A stretch of 64,000 nt of DNA from Papilionanthe hookeriana x Papilionanthe teres (taxonomy: Eukaryota > Streptophyta > Magnoliopsida > Asparagales > Orchidaceae), in contig CM040431.1 of assembly GCA_022702705.1 (NCBI GenBank), positions 32,821,936 through 32,885,935 of the forward strand. The letters are read 5' to 3'. Positions within the stretch are counted from its first letter, which is position 1. Every line of letters begins with the position of its first letter. Shown piece after piece: positions 33,470 through 46,545 of this stretch. The position numbers and the translations under genes were made by a program. The notes under the pieces were generated by a model that searched no databases, was not told the origin of the DNA, and saw only the letters and a list, made by a program, of their open reading frames with translations.

Positions 33470-36400
33470 TTCACACACTAGGGGTACTATGCAAGTGCAC
33501 GTATCATTTTAAGTAGTATAGTTTTTTCTTTTAACACCAGAGTATCACTCCCATAATGAATCGAGGTAAGAATCCATTAAGCTAATCTTAGTATACTACT
33601 GTCAAAGCTTAGTTTGGAATGATGATTAAGGGTGTTTTCTATCAACTAATCATAAATACAAACTTAAGTCTAATGATAAACCTGACTAGAGAAATTAGTT
33701 TGAAGGATTTTGAGAAGTTAAAAACTATCATTCACGTGTGACAACCTAGACAATGTGTAAGAATGAAATACTTAAAATTTAATATGGCCAGTGACAAATA
33801 GGAGAATATTTATTCTTTACCCTCTCCTGAGTGCATAAAGAACATTGGCTAATTTAAAGTTTGTTCCTTACACCTTTGATTATGCTGGATAGATTCTAGT
33901 CTCTCACTTCTGGATTACCCACTGTGTCCTCTTTATAGGACTAACATTTAGCCTTAAGTCCTAAACTTTATACCAAAATGGTAAAGTTTCTAGTCTGTCA
34001 ACCTAGAATTACCAATTCTACGCCATCAAAACTTATCTCTCTTTATATTTGCACTCACTGTAGAACTCGGTTCCCTTCCATCCTAAGGTTAATATGGTAT
34101 TCACTAGTTGGGTGAAATCATAGCCCTCCCGAGTCATTATATTTCGCAATAGATTTTAACGTTACAAATCTACAGTTTGCAAAGTAAATTAAGAACTAGT
34201 GAAAAGACCATCACATTTATAATATAAGAGAATTTCTAAGAAAATCTAAATTCCTAAACATGCATCTAATTCATTGCAAAAGAAAAGTAAAATGAAGATA
34301 ATTGCATGAGTAGTAAAAGAATTGGAAGAATTATGTAGTAACCATGTGCCAACCAGGAATATATGTCTATCTACCCTCTCCCTAGTGTATATGCACCCTT
34401 AGTATTCTATTAATTTTAACAACTAGCTGTCACCTAGAAGCTCCTAATAAAAACAGATCATGAATTATAATTCCTTAAAAGTTACATTTCCGCCTAAAAT
34501 ACTTCAACATACCCAACGAGTCAATGTGAGTCTAGTCAAGTTGCAAGATCACCGGTCTTCTGAGCCTTAGTTTCACTTGCAACATATTTTAACATAACCT
34601 ATTACCACTTAAGTTATGTTAATGAAGCAAAGGAGATATTACTCATAACATGAAAACAAAAATTATTCTATCTTAAAAAAATTATTTCTATTCATGCCAC
34701 AACTACATATCAAAAGAAAAGAGTAAAGAAAACTACTCACGAAGCATGGATAAAACACAACAGAAAACTTCACTAAATTAAAACAAATCCACTAGAAAGT
34801 GTTTACAACAATTACAAGATCATTAAGAGCATAATACTTACATTGTTCCCTCTAAAATAAAGATAAAAATCCCTCCAACAAAGTCTCCCGCTGATCCATG
34901 TAGTGGTCATACAATTCCTTGTACATATCTGTCAAAATCCCTCACCAATCTCTCTAGAAAATGCAGAAATGTATATTCCTACTCCTATCTACGACCTTTG
35001 AACATTCTTGGAGTCTCCAAGTCTTTTTAAATCCCAAAAGATGCATTCCCAAGTGCTAAAAGTAACGATGATATTCTAGGTGAAACCGCGAGGTTGGTGT
35101 TATTGTGTGTTATTGCGGTGTTACCGTGGTTCCACGGTAATGATGTTAGTTACGATTTTATTCATGTCGGATTACAGTATTTTTGGCTCAGAATCGCAGT
35201 CGAGATATTGTTGAGGGTGTTATTGGCGAATAATTAGGATTTTCACGGTGTTATTGGAGATTAATTGAGATTTGTGCGGTGTTATTTGGCGAGTAATCGA
35301 CTAATTGCGGTGTTATTTGGCGCGGCGGTGCGGATGGTGTTATTACTGTAGTTTTATGGTAGTATTCTAGTGTTGTTGAAGAGTTTTGTCATGGAAACAT
35401 GGTGTTATTGTGGCAGTGAGGTGGCAATATTATTATGGGTGTATTATGGTAGTATCGTGTGTTATTGGCTCAAATCAAGCTCAAACCTAACCTAAACTCA
35501 TTTCCTACCTTAATTCAACTTATATGCACATAGCACGAGACAGTTGATAGTTTGGTGAAATTTTGGGGATTGTAAAGAGGCAATTTGGAATGTGAATTTG
35601 ATGAAATTGGATTTGGCTTGAAATTTAATGAAGTTAGATTTGATTTTGGATATTGTGTGGAATTTGTCAAGATTGGATTGGCACATAGAATTTGATGGAT
35701 TTTCGGTTAAAATAGTTTTGAACATGAAATTTTGGATTTTAAATTGAAATTTAGTTGGAATGAATTTGAACGACTTTGAATTTGTGGTCCATGTGGATTG
35801 TATTTGAAGTTTGGATTTGATTTGGATTGAGAATTGGGTAATTTTGGATGGTTTGGAGTGAATTTCGGAAAGGGGGTGTGAAGTGCATGTGTTTGAATGT
35901 GAATGTATATGGCCAAACCATAAAGAGTTTCTCGTAAGGCTTTTTGATCATATGAGAGCTCTTTTTGGGCCTCCACGTATTGGTCCTGACCACTCAACCC
36001 AGAAAGAGTTAGAACTTGTCAAAAAATAAGGTCAACAGCGCCATGGCGTCGTTTCTTCAATAAAAACTATTCAAGTTAGTGGCAGCACTTGATCATAAAT
36101 TTGACAGTTTTGGTAGTTCCAAAAAATCAGTTCAGGGGGAGATGTATAAAAGGCATGATCTCGAATTAAGGATGATTTTTTCATCATTTTTCTTCTTCAT
36201 ATTGGTAGAGGATTTGGTGGTAAAGGCCAAAGCTTTTGCAAAGAGATTAAAAGAGAGGAAAAGAGAGAGATTGGGAGGATTGAGAGAGTTGATTATTTCT
36301 TGTTTGTGACATCCTCAAACTACTTGTTTTTGAAGGAGATAAGTATATTTACATTATATTTTCTTCAGATCTTCTTTGTAAAACTTGGATTTTGATGTTT

Positions 36401-37110
36401 ATGCATAAAAATAAGTTGCTTATGATGAGATTTTTTATGTTTAGTGAGTAGTCTTATTGTTCCTCTCTTTAATTAAGATGGTGAATGTATATGACAATGG
36501 ATTTGAGATTGTTTGGGTTTTGATTTGAATTTAAAATTATTTCCTAACTTATGAAGTTAATTTGTTTTCCACTTGGCTAGTTGATTGTTATGCCCATCTA
36601 TGAATATTGATATCTAGAATGATTCTTTATGGAACAAAAATCTTTAGCAACATGAACTTATTGGAATAAGGATATTGTCAATGGATTCGTGCAATATTCT
36701 AGTAATAATTTTTATTTGAGCAGATCAAGAGTTTTAGAGAACTAAGCTTAAGATCGCTAATCCTCCTTAGACCACCGGTAGAAAATAAGGAAAATGTTTT
36801 TTCCTGTTGACAATATTTTTGAATTTATAAGTTCTATTCATCACTTGAACAATTAAAGAGGGAAAATTCTCAGAAATTGATTTGATAAAAAAATCTTTTT
36901 GCTTGTCAGGATTGACATGCTTTTCATAATTTTTAGATAGGATTAAAATTGAACTGCTAATCAAATTCTTCAGGCTTGGACTGATAGTAATAGGCTAGAA
37001 TTTTTCTTTAATTGAGTTTCCTTGTTCCTTGTGGGATCGACAACCAGACTCAACCCAGTACTATTGATATGCCACGTACGCTTACGTGAGTAACCCATGC
37101 TTCGTAACAT
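33470..37110. mobile_element. LTR-like remnants facing each other
   Basis: The left end (33480-33570) read on the minus strand gives GGGAGTGATACTCTGGTGTTA..CTATACTACTT..CGTGCACTTGCATAG. The right end (37020-37110) read on the plus strand gives CCTTGTGGGATCGACAACC..GTACTATTGATATG..TTTGGTG. Both resemble the 'GTGGGATCGA ... actata ... GTGCACTTGC' text that closes long LTRs of some plant Ty3/gypsy elements, in opposite orientations. Between them lies AT-rich DNA and, at 35070-35470, a degenerate GGTGTTATTGGCG array. No gag or pol is seen, and element borders are not fixed. Confidence 0.35.
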
Positions 37111-37129
37111 TTGGTGTGTGCCAACCAAC

Positions 37130-37870
37130 TATAGCATACGAGGTCCATAGCTTTTACAACTCCCAATTTCAACCTCTATAGCTTACGGACGTTATCATAA
37201 CTCATGTAGCTCTCAAATTCAGTCTCTATGGTCTATGAATATTATTACAACTTATGCAACTTCCAATTTTGACATCTATGACCTAGGAATGCTATCACAT
37301 CTCATGTAGCTCCAAACTCGGACTTCTATGGTCTACAAAGGTTATCAAAATTCATGCAGCTCCCAACTATGGCCTTTGCACCCTACATACATTAGCACAA
37401 CTCATGCAACTCACAACTCCACCCTATGCGATCCACGTGTGCTGTCAAAACTCATGCAGCTCCCAACTCTTGTCCTTTTCTTATGGATGTTATCATAACT
37501 TATGCAGCTCCCAACTACGGCCTATACAACCTACAAACATGATCATAACTCACGCACCTCATAACTCCGACCCGGGTGGCCTACAACATTATCACAATTC
37601 ATGCAGCACTCATTTTTCAGCCTCCGTGGTCTATGAATGTTATTACAACTCATCGCTACTACCTACGTGACCCACAACTAACACAGCTCCCAACCCTGAG
37701 CTCTACAACCTATGGATGTCATTATAGCTCCCCACTATAGCCTCTGCGGCGAACCGACGCTTTTGAAACAACTATCTACGACCCACATTTCAAACTACTA
37801 ACATGACTTTAAGATGTCCTCTACGACATGCTAGCACTACCTGCACCGTCTAAAACATTCATGGCGGATT
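37130..37870 (+). repeat. 50-bp tandem array, about 15 copies
   Basis: The phrase CTCTATGGTCTATGAA..TTAT.A.AACTCATGCAGCTCCCAACT recurs every 50 bp (for example CTCTAT at 37174, CTCTAT at 37224, ATCTAT at 37274, TTCTAT at 37325). Copies are diverged, and the last ones (after 37600) are degenerate. No reading frame runs through it. Confidence 0.8.
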
Positions 37871-39268
37871 ATTGCCCCATAATAAACGATTACTACCTTC
37901 ACGGCCCGTTATGGATGTTCCCTAACTTAGAAGAAGAGTGGGTTTTTGTACTCACCATTATATAGTGGATTAGTTCAACTATATTAGGTCGGATGATATT
38001 TTTCTCCTTTCCATAGTTTTCCAGATAAGGTCTTCTAGTTTCTTTACTTAACACTTCAATTATGTGAGAGTATGCAGGATTCTTGTGCAATACTAATCAC
38101 TATATAGTCATGAATCTTTTGACGCGTGTACATCAAAAATATGTTAGCATGGATCGTAAAAGGATTGGATGACAAGCAGAAAAGACGACATGGCGGCCTG
38201 GGACCTTCTTGAGATGATTCAGAATCTCATATATAACAGGGCAGAACATACAAGCCAGTAGGAAGATAATCCTCAGACGAACTGGACTCAAATACTTTCT
38301 TAGAGTCAACCGACAGTTGTTTCGATAATTCAATGTATAGATGCCCAACCCATAAAGGTCGGGTAGGAGCCACCATAGGGTCCCGGCCCCATTTGAACAG
38401 ACCCCTTAGCTAGCTTCTGGCACCATCAGGACATATGCTATTTCAAGCTCCATACATTGAATCCATGTATTGACTAATATACCCCCGCTATATCTATGTA
38501 TCATAGGGGTTAAAGAATGTAATTGTACTCTCCCCCCCCACCCCTCAAAACACACACAATTCCTACTAATAGGGGGTACTTTTTGTGAATAAAGGTGACA
38601 CGATTTTATTATTCTATACCGTGCTGTTACTTTCTGTGTTCCCTTCTCTCCCTCTCCTTCTCGTGCTCTAATCCTTAGGCGTGTCATCCAGACAGATTCA
38701 AATTCAACAGCATTCTTGAAAAATAAAATCAAGAACTAGATGATTATACCAATAAATTTTAATCTAAAGTAAATTATAGAAAATGAAATTTAAGAAAAAT
38801 AAATAAATTCATGTAATATAGACTATCTATCAAAATGTAAAATTAGAGTTATCTATTGTATAATTTACAAAAATATTTTTATTTTAAAATATACCTTCTT
38901 ACTTGTATATTAAAAAATAATATGCATGAATCTGAAGTCTACTCCCGTCAAATTTGCTACCTTCGGCTGAATTTTTCTCCAATTGAAGACTTTTTCCCTC
39001 GACGAAGGATTCAGTTTAGGGACTTTTCCCCTTGACGAAGGACTCATACAAGAGACTTTTCTCCTTACGGCTGACTATGACAAAGAACTTTTTAGTAGGG
39101 CACAACAATACGAAAGACTAAAATATCTTATACTATATTTTTTAAAGCGAGGATGATATATTAAATTATTCTTTGACACTCTTGTCATATATAAATTGGA
39201 GAGTCGTTTCATGTAAGAGAGTTTTTTTGTTCCCCTCATTTGTAACGTCAAATTTGTGTGGAATAAAA
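37871..39268. other. Intergenic with short degenerate repeats
   Basis: No gene recognised. At 38940-39090 a phrase of about 45 bp (GACGAAGGA.TCA..TA.G.GACTTTT.CCC) recurs about three times. A 108-codon minus-strand frame at 38406-38732 is not recognised. Confidence 0.5.
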
Positions 39269-39588
39269 TGGGCCCATCAGCCCGAGAACACCCTGAGTCG
39301 CTCTTGAGGGAGCAAGTCTTCCTCTTCTCCTCTTTCTCTTTCTCTTCCTCCCTCAATCTTCCTCCTTCAGCCCAACACTCTATTCCTTGAGCATCATTTA
39401 ACAAACAGATTTAGATTCAACATTCTAAATGGATGAGCCCGGGGACACCTCTATTTGCCCCTGAGAGAGGAAGTTTCCATCGTTTCCTCTTTCTCTCTCT
39501 TTCTTTCCCCCTTTCAATCTTCATCCCTCGGTCCAACACTCTGTTCCATTGGCACGATTTACCAGACAAATTTAGATTCAACATTACT
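39269..39588. repeat. Tandem duplication of about 160 bp
   Basis: 39269-39427 and 39428-39588 run parallel: ATGGGCCCATCAGCCCG / ATGGATGAGCCCGGGG, TCCTCTTTCTCTTTCTC / TCCTCTTTCTCTCTCTT, CCAACACTCTATTCC / CCAACACTCTGTTCC, AGATTTAGATTCAACATT / AAATTTAGATTCAACATT. Non-coding. Confidence 0.8.
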
Positions 39589-40998
39589 CAATACATTCTT
39601 TTATTAAATATCCAAGTCTTTTGAGTTCGTAGATGAATCAAATTAAGTGTTATCTTTAGTTTAAGCTCATTTATTATTGCTAATTATGAGAGTCCAATTT
39701 GATTCTAACATCATTAATTTCTAAATATTGAATAATTTTATTTGTTAAAATTCTTATCAAATTCAACTATGTAATTGAGTTTTAATTTTGTGGAACAAGT
39801 TATACATTTAATGTTAATGATTTTAATTTGTAGCCTAATTATTAGGCATTGTTATATATTTATAAATTTCAATTAAAATTAATATAAATCATCTCACGTG
39901 ATCTGAACGGTTTAATAATTTCCTCGTATATATAAAAACCAAATAAATAAAGGATAATCAGGAAAATCATTCTTAAATGAATCTTTAATTAGAACTTAAA
40001 CATTTTTAATTAATGATTGGCCATTTTATTAGTATAAATAAATAAATGAAAAGCTTTTAAAATTTATTCATTTATATAAACATATTTTGAAAATTTTATT
40101 AAATCTAAAAGCAAAGCTGATCGAAAATCTAATAGCATCAATGATCAAACTTGTCCGCATCTTGCATCCTCACGTAAATCGTACGTTGGTTCACGCACGT
40201 GCCACACTGTGAAAAAGCAGGCTATTTGGGGAAAAGGACAAAAGGGATTGGGAACTCGGTCACGTGACTGTGACTTGCCGGCTCTCGGCGAGCAGGGGTG
40301 ATGCGTTTGCGTTGATTTGGTTGACTGGTTGCTGGATTAATTCAGTGCTCGCAGCAGGCTTTACGGACCGGCTACGGCCGGTAGCCTGGCGACTGGCGCC
40401 GAACCGATACAGAACGATTGGACTGGCATAACTTTTATTCTCTTTTGCTTTACTTTTTAAAATTTTATAGCTATTTAAAATCCTTCTTTTTATTCGTCAC
40501 AGGTGTTATAGCACGCATGGTGTCAAGATGAGAAACTGACGTGCACCGTACACTTGTCTATTATTATTTCACCGAATAAGAATTTTTTTAGATGTGGACA
40601 TTCACTCCGGTTGAATGGAACTTCATCGTCTCCTTGGACGAAACCTAAGAAATCAATGTAACTTGCTTAGATATCATTAGTATTGGAGTCTAAAGGTTTT
40701 TGTTTAAGTAAAATTAAAACTGAATACATGGAATGTAGTTTTAGTAGTAGTAGCTCTAGTGGTAAAGTTGTATTTATGAGTGATTAAATTATTAAAATGT
40801 GTGAACATTTTAGCTTTCTTGGGTTTATTGTTCAAAGTGGTGGTGATTAATATGAGGATAGGTAGTAGAATTTAAGTTGGTTGGTTTAAGTCGAGGAATG
40901 CTTCGAGCCTATTGTGTAATAGAAAAGTGCCTTTTAGACTCAGTAAAATTTTATAAGATTGTGCTGGGACCGTAATGCTTTACCCCGAAAAATATTGG
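39589..40998. other. Intergenic; GC-richer patch at 40140-40440
   Basis: Mostly AT-rich. The patch at 40140-40440 carries CACGTG/CACGTGAC words (CACGCACGTGCC, GGTCACGTGACTGTGAC) and an inverted CCGGCTACGGCCGG, which look promoter-like, but no coding frame follows on either strand. Confidence 0.45.
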
Positions 40999-41345
40999 TG
41001 TTAGATATGACTCATATACCAGAAATTGATATAAGAGATGTGTCTTATAGAGTGAAGAGGTGTGTCACTTGGAGTGAAGAGATGTGTCTCTTGGAGTGAA
41101 GAGATGTGTCACTTAGAGTGAAGAAGTTTGTCTCTTGGAGTTAAGTGGGTTGGGTGTGCGGGGGTGTTTTTAGTAATTTTATCTATGGGATTGAGCAATA
41201 TATTCGATGCGTAACCCTATGGGTATGTACTGAACTTTCTTCTGGAATAGTGAAATCATCGCTCCAATCCTGAGAATGCAGGCGCATTGCTGAACCTCGT
41301 AAATTTCCATGTGTTTTTGATTTTTCGTTTTTCTTCTTCTTTGGA
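40999..41345 (+). mobile_element. Diverged LTR of the 13177 TRIM family with internal 22-bp repeats
   Basis: Starts TGTTAGATATGACTCATAT and keeps the order of the TRIM LTR: GTAACCCTATGGG, then CTGGAATAGTG, then GAACCTCGTAAATTTC. A 22-bp unit (AGTGAAGAGATGTGTCTCTTGG) is repeated about five times at 41029-41145, where the 13177 LTRs have one copy. The right end has decayed. Confidence 0.7.
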
Positions 41346-41454
41346 TTTTCCACTTCAGTTGGTCTTTTAGATAGAAGCATAAAATAAATTTATGTGCCAC
41401 TGAGATGACAATTATTGGGTAGTTGAATGTCTTAACACTTAGAGACAAAATATG

Positions 41455-41770
41455 AAATGAATATATTTGTGATAGGGTTAGTGTAGCCTCAATAGTAGAC
41501 AAGATTGGAGAGAGTCGTCCTAGATGGGTTGGATACATTAAACGTCGACCATCTGATGGCCCGGTTATAAGAGTAGATGTTTTCACTCGGCTTATGTTAA
41601 GAAAGGCAGAGGCATACCTAAAAAGAGTTGGGCTTATTATCTAAAAAATAATCTTAATATATTAAAATTAAATAAAAATATGCCACTCAATTGGATACAA
41701 TGGAGAAATAGGATTCATGTACCCGACCTACTTAGTGGGATAAAGGCTGGTTGTTGTTTTCGATTGTATA
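41455..41770 (+). pseudogene. LINE-type retroelement, C-terminal end of the polyprotein
   Basis: From about 41495 the plus strand encodes DKIGESRPRWVGYIKRRPSD and GPVIRVDVFTRLMLRK. After a frame slip at about 41600 it continues RGIPKKSWAYYLKNNLN with WIQWRNRIHVPDL, closing with AAGGCTGGTTGTTGTTTTCG. The order 'I-x-E-S/A-R-x-R-W-x-G-x-x-x-R-R ... R-G-R-G-x-P-K-x-x-W' and the GGTTGTTGTT tail are typical of the 3' end of plant LINE elements. Everything upstream has been lost (5' truncation, usual for LINEs). Confidence 0.72.
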
Positions 41771-44700
41771 TAAATAACATTTTGAAATTTGTTTGCTCAT
41801 TTAATAAATGACTTAAAGCTTTTAATGATACTTTAAGTTTTAGATTTGGGCTCATTATAGTCAAGTTGAATACTAATGGTTTCTCGTGAGTTTAACCCAA
41901 AGTCATGTTCATTCACATTGTAAGTTTGTACAATTAGAATTCATACATATTATATTGAATTAATTATAAAATTTTTAACTTTAAAAATCCCTCAAGATTC
42001 ATGCCAATCAAATGAATGATGATAATGGATTTGTCAAATTAGGGTTCGCCATTTTCGACTTAACTACTATTGAAAAAAAATGTCATTTGTTTACATATTA
42101 ATTAATCACTCATTTTTTTCCGTCCTTTAATGATTTTAAAGTAGTAATCCAACGACCTTGAAATCATTTACTCTTATTTATAAAGTTAAAATTTAAACCT
42201 ATATTCGAAATAATAGTAAAGATTATTAAATTCATAATTTTCTTAAATGTTAAGAAACATCAATATTTATTATAAATTCAATAAACTTATTAAAATCACC
42301 ATCACAATCAATAATTTTATTCTCACATTTAAACTAAATAAAAATAAACATCTCACTTTTAAAATTATATTTTCTAAACAAAGACCAAAAGAATCCCCAC
42401 ACTCAACCCCTTCACGACTCTACATATACTATACTTAGATTGGAGTCATTTGACTCTCTTTTGGATGGGAGACTTCAAAAAGCAACTTCACTCACCCCGA
42501 ATCCATGCATAAAAGAAAACAAAAGCTAACCCATTTTCCCTTTCTTTTCAGCTCCAAATGATTCTGCCCACCAAAAGGGTAACCATTTAAGTCCCAAAAT
42601 AAGAGTGCGGTTCAAGTAATCGCAAGGTACACTATTATTTTTAATTTTCTTATACGAAAATAATGGGTACTAATTATATTCCTTCCATTCTACATTCCGC
42701 TACCAAATCCCCATAACATTGATTCAATTAATATTAATTAAAACTCACATATTTCCTCAAAGTTGGAGAATATATGGGAAAGGGTGAAGTGAAGGATGTC
42801 GCTTAACGGAGTTGGTTTGCGACGATGTTCCTTTATTTATACGCGCTCGCACGCGGGCACGTGATCCCGTACTCGTGTGGCGTGAGCTGCAAGCCAACAT
42901 TCTCTTTCCCGCAGTTGAAAATCCTTTCTGATTGGCAAAATAAAATACAATTAAAATGTTGTCTGATTATTTAATTTGTTGCGAAGAAAAGTAAGTTTGA
43001 TGAGGTCGGTCAAAAGATATCTGGGGACGGATTTTGACCGCAAGGATTTGGATATGGTGAGGCTACGTGCAAGTAAGATATCGGATTATCGATCCTAAGA
43101 TTGCTTTTCACAAACGCAACCTCGTATATAGTCTTTTAAGGAAAGGATAAACCTTTTTAATTTTAGACAGATTTGCATGCGTGCCATGCTATTCTTATGT
43201 ATTTATATATCTACCACATACAATTTGATAATTACGTATAATACCTATGCATGAATTTTGTATTTGACTTCTAAAAATATAATGGTGATGGTATTTTTAA
43301 TATGATGTTAAAAATTTAAGTACTGTGGCTGCAAATAGGAATGCTTATGTGGTAATTAATATCAAGGGAAAATCATTATTATTTTTCAGAGTGAGTAAGG
43401 CTATCAAATGTCTAGTTATTTTAAGTATGGACGAAAAATATAACGAGAGAAGGACAATTATTAAATTACCTAAACTGCATAAGAAAAAAAAATAAAATTT
43501 TACTATTTATATATATAAATTATAATACAAGAATGATAATTGCCTATCTCAGACATACGCTGATTCTATTTTGATTAATATAAATATATAAAAATTAATA
43601 CACCTTTATTTTTGTAGAAGTTATCCATAGTTTAATTAATGATATAATGAACATTATAAAAATTAATTATAGTTGTTTTATAAGTATAAAATTAATTACA
43701 TGTATAAATTAAAAGAAGTTTTAAAGTAAATTGTTTTGAATGTTTTGATTGTAAGGAAAGGACTTTGGATTAGGATCTTCTATTTCATTGTAAATTAAAA
43801 AAAAATAAATCGTATTATAATAATTTTATTTTCCTGTAAATTTTAGTTTGTTTATAATTAAGGATTTGAATATTGGGTTTATGTTAAACATATGGAATTA
43901 TATATAGCTTAAGTCTAGGATTTTGGGTTAGGATCTCATATTTCCTTGTAATAAAAATAACATTTTGTGTTATACTAATCTTATTTTCACTTATTCTAAT
44001 GAAGTTTTGTCTTTAAGAAAAAATTGAAAATATTTGTAAAATTCGAATAAGTATTTAATGTCTAATTACATTTAAGTAAATAAGAAATTTAATAAAATTT
44101 AATTTTCATACAACTCAATTTTTTGTTTGTAGAAACCAAGTGAGCCACTAAAGAGAACAAGAAGAGCCATTACACTTATATTGGCACAAGTCATGTAATT
44201 TTATTAATATTACAGATTTACTAATGAAAATTTAAGGCCTTAGGCAATATGGAATACAAAATTTTAGATTTGAAGTTACAAGTTTCTAATAACTTTTTTT
44301 ATAATCATTTTATATCTTTATTGACCATAAAGTTTAAATCCTTCTAATTAAAATAAAGTATGAAAATAATCTCTGATTATTTATATGGGGTTGTTTTAGT
44401 CCAAAAGTTTTATAAGTGTCAAAATAGTCCTGGACACTTTAAATAATGGTTCAAATAGTTATAATGGAAGAGTATTTGAGCTCAATTTTAAAATAGTCTG
44501 AACAATGTAAATAGTCAGGACTATATAGTACTTTACATGAGATAGATTTAAATATTTGAGAAATAAAATAAAGAGACATAACCATATAGATGTTTTAAGG
44601 AAAATCATTTATTTCTGAGAACATTATTATTTCTATTTGGAATCAAATTATAGAGTCGATGAAGGCTCACAACCACAAGCCAGCTCTGCATCAATTAATT

Positions 44701-45204
44701 AATGCTCCCTAAGTAGACACAGTGCAATGATTGTTCGTCCAACTTCATGACTGGGTAAGACTCATGTCTTAATGAAATCACAATTAATAAATTTCAGTGG
44801 AATTATTATTTTTTATTGGTTTTATTAATTAAGTTTAGATTTGAGAGACGGGTTTTTATTTGTTTATTTTTAAGTTTTTAAGAAGTTTATAGTAAGAAAG
44901 TTCTTAGCAATATTAGTGTAAGAGAAGAAAAAGTAAGTTAGCGCCCATAGTTTTGTTGGAGAAACAAATAATAAGATGGCAATAATTTATGACAAAATTA
45001 TTAATGTTTTCTTTCGCCACAGTATGACAAGGTGGGCCGAATAAGAGAATATGTGGCAAATTGGCAATCATGATGTATTGGTCCTTAAGGTCCGGGGAAC
45101 ATTGTTAATATATGTAAAAATGTGTATATCGCTCAAAATTTTAACATAACATCAACAATATAACCATCATCCATAAATTTATGACATCAAAGAGTTATAA
45201 GTGT
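41771..45204. other. Intergenic, very AT-rich, no recognised gene
   Basis: A promoter-like patch at 42780-42960 (TTTATTTATACGCGCTCGCACGC, GGGCACGTGATC) has no frame after it. 43165-43330 is a decayed member of the GGGGCATTTACAT family. 43750-43870 and 43910-43990 share GG.TTAGGATCT.C/ATATTTC.TTGTAA, an old direct repeat. Confidence 0.55.
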
Positions 45205-45429
45205 ATATTTAAATGCCCCTAATTTTTGTAGACAATTTACACACGTACCATTCATTTGTTATGCATTTACATATCTAACATCTAATCTTCAATTTTTATG
45301 TCATACTTTCTATGCACGAAAAACTGTATTTCAATTTTTAAAGGTTAAAAAAGTGACATTTTAGGTAATGTTGTGATGTAAATGTAAATCGTGAAGTTAG
45401 TCATAGATATGCAAACACATTAGAATTTG

Positions 45430-45472
<43 letters not shown>

Positions 45473-46456
45473 CGTCTTTAGAAAATTCGCGGCGGTAGAG
45501 TAACGGATTTATCGTCTCAGCGTTGCACGAGAATTCAGCGCACACAGATGAAAAAGAAAACAAACAGTGACGACTCCAAACGCTTTTACGTGGAAAACCC
45601 GTAAAGGGAAAAACACGAGGCTTGACCTAGTTGCCAAAATCCATTATTAATTGATGATTACAGAAATCTCTTGTACCACAGACGGGAAATGATGATTATA
45701 TTCTTCAGATTACAGTGTCGATTGACAGCGTCTAGTTAGTTGTGATTGACTATGACGGTTAGCGGTGGTCGACGACGGTTAACGGAAGTCAACAGAGGTC
45801 GGTGATGGTCGATGATGGAGATCGACTGTGGTTGACGACAGTAGGTGATGGTCAATGGCGGTCAGCAGTGATCAACAGAGATCGGCGGTGGTCGGCGGTG
45901 GTCGACGGCGGTCGGTGGTAGTGCTAAGCTACAGCTTCTCCTCAATGCTTCAGGCTCTCTCTAGGTTTCAGTCACCTCTCATGTGAGGTTTGGGGGTCTA
46001 TTTATAGTATTTTGGGTGCAATTAATGCAGTCATTTTGATCAAACGATCTAGAGGGCTTCCATTGATCACACGGCGTTTAGGGAGCATTTGATGGCCTTA
46101 ACGATGTCGAATTTGAGTGATCTTAGGATCGTTGGATTCGTCTTATCAAGACATTCGATTCGAGTATAAGCTTGGTAGTGCCGACATCTTTTTGACCTTC
46201 TAAATTTGTCCAGAAATCTTTCATGAGTGGCTTAATGACTTGATATGGGCTTGATTTGATTTGGATTGTACTAGTTTTTATATCATTAGGTTTGTCTCAT
46301 TGAGCCGGTTAGTTTGACTATAAGTTTGCTGAAATTGGAGTTCTAGATGACTTTTTATCAAAATTTTTAACGTTTCTTACTTAGAAGATTGCACCAACAT
46401 TCGTGTTATACCTTAAGATTTGTTCTTGGTAATGAATTTTTGTTGTTGTCATATCA

Positions 46457-46536
<80 letters not shown>

Positions 46537-46545
46537 GTATGTAAA
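45205..46545. mobile_element. GGGGCATTTACAT-family element split by an LTR insertion
   Basis: Left part 45205-45467 has AAATGCCCCTAA, CACACGTACCATTC and CATTTACATATCTAACATC, then runs into (AT)n. Right part from 46457 continues (AT)n, then (ATGT)n, and closes ATGTAAATGCCCCC, the inverted family terminus. The LTR at 45468-46456 lies in the middle of the (AT)n. Joining the two parts gives a single short element with an AT-repeat core. Confidence 0.5.
45468..46456 (-). mobile_element. Solo LTR-like repeat, copy 2, 989 bp
   Basis: On the minus strand it begins TGATATGACAAC and ends GACGCATCA, so the termini are TGAT/ATCA. It has an ACTATAAATAGACCC TATA box near 46003, a degenerate CCGCCGACCACC array, and a U5-like GGGTTTTCCACGTAAAAGC block near 45590. 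Flanks ATATA / ATTTA could be a 5-bp target duplication with one mismatch. It is related to copy 1 at 30156-31195. No internal region is present. Confidence 0.65.

Noticed and set aside
37130..37870. CRISPR array
   Set aside because: Direct repeats are contiguous and diverged, without unique spacers, in a plant genome.
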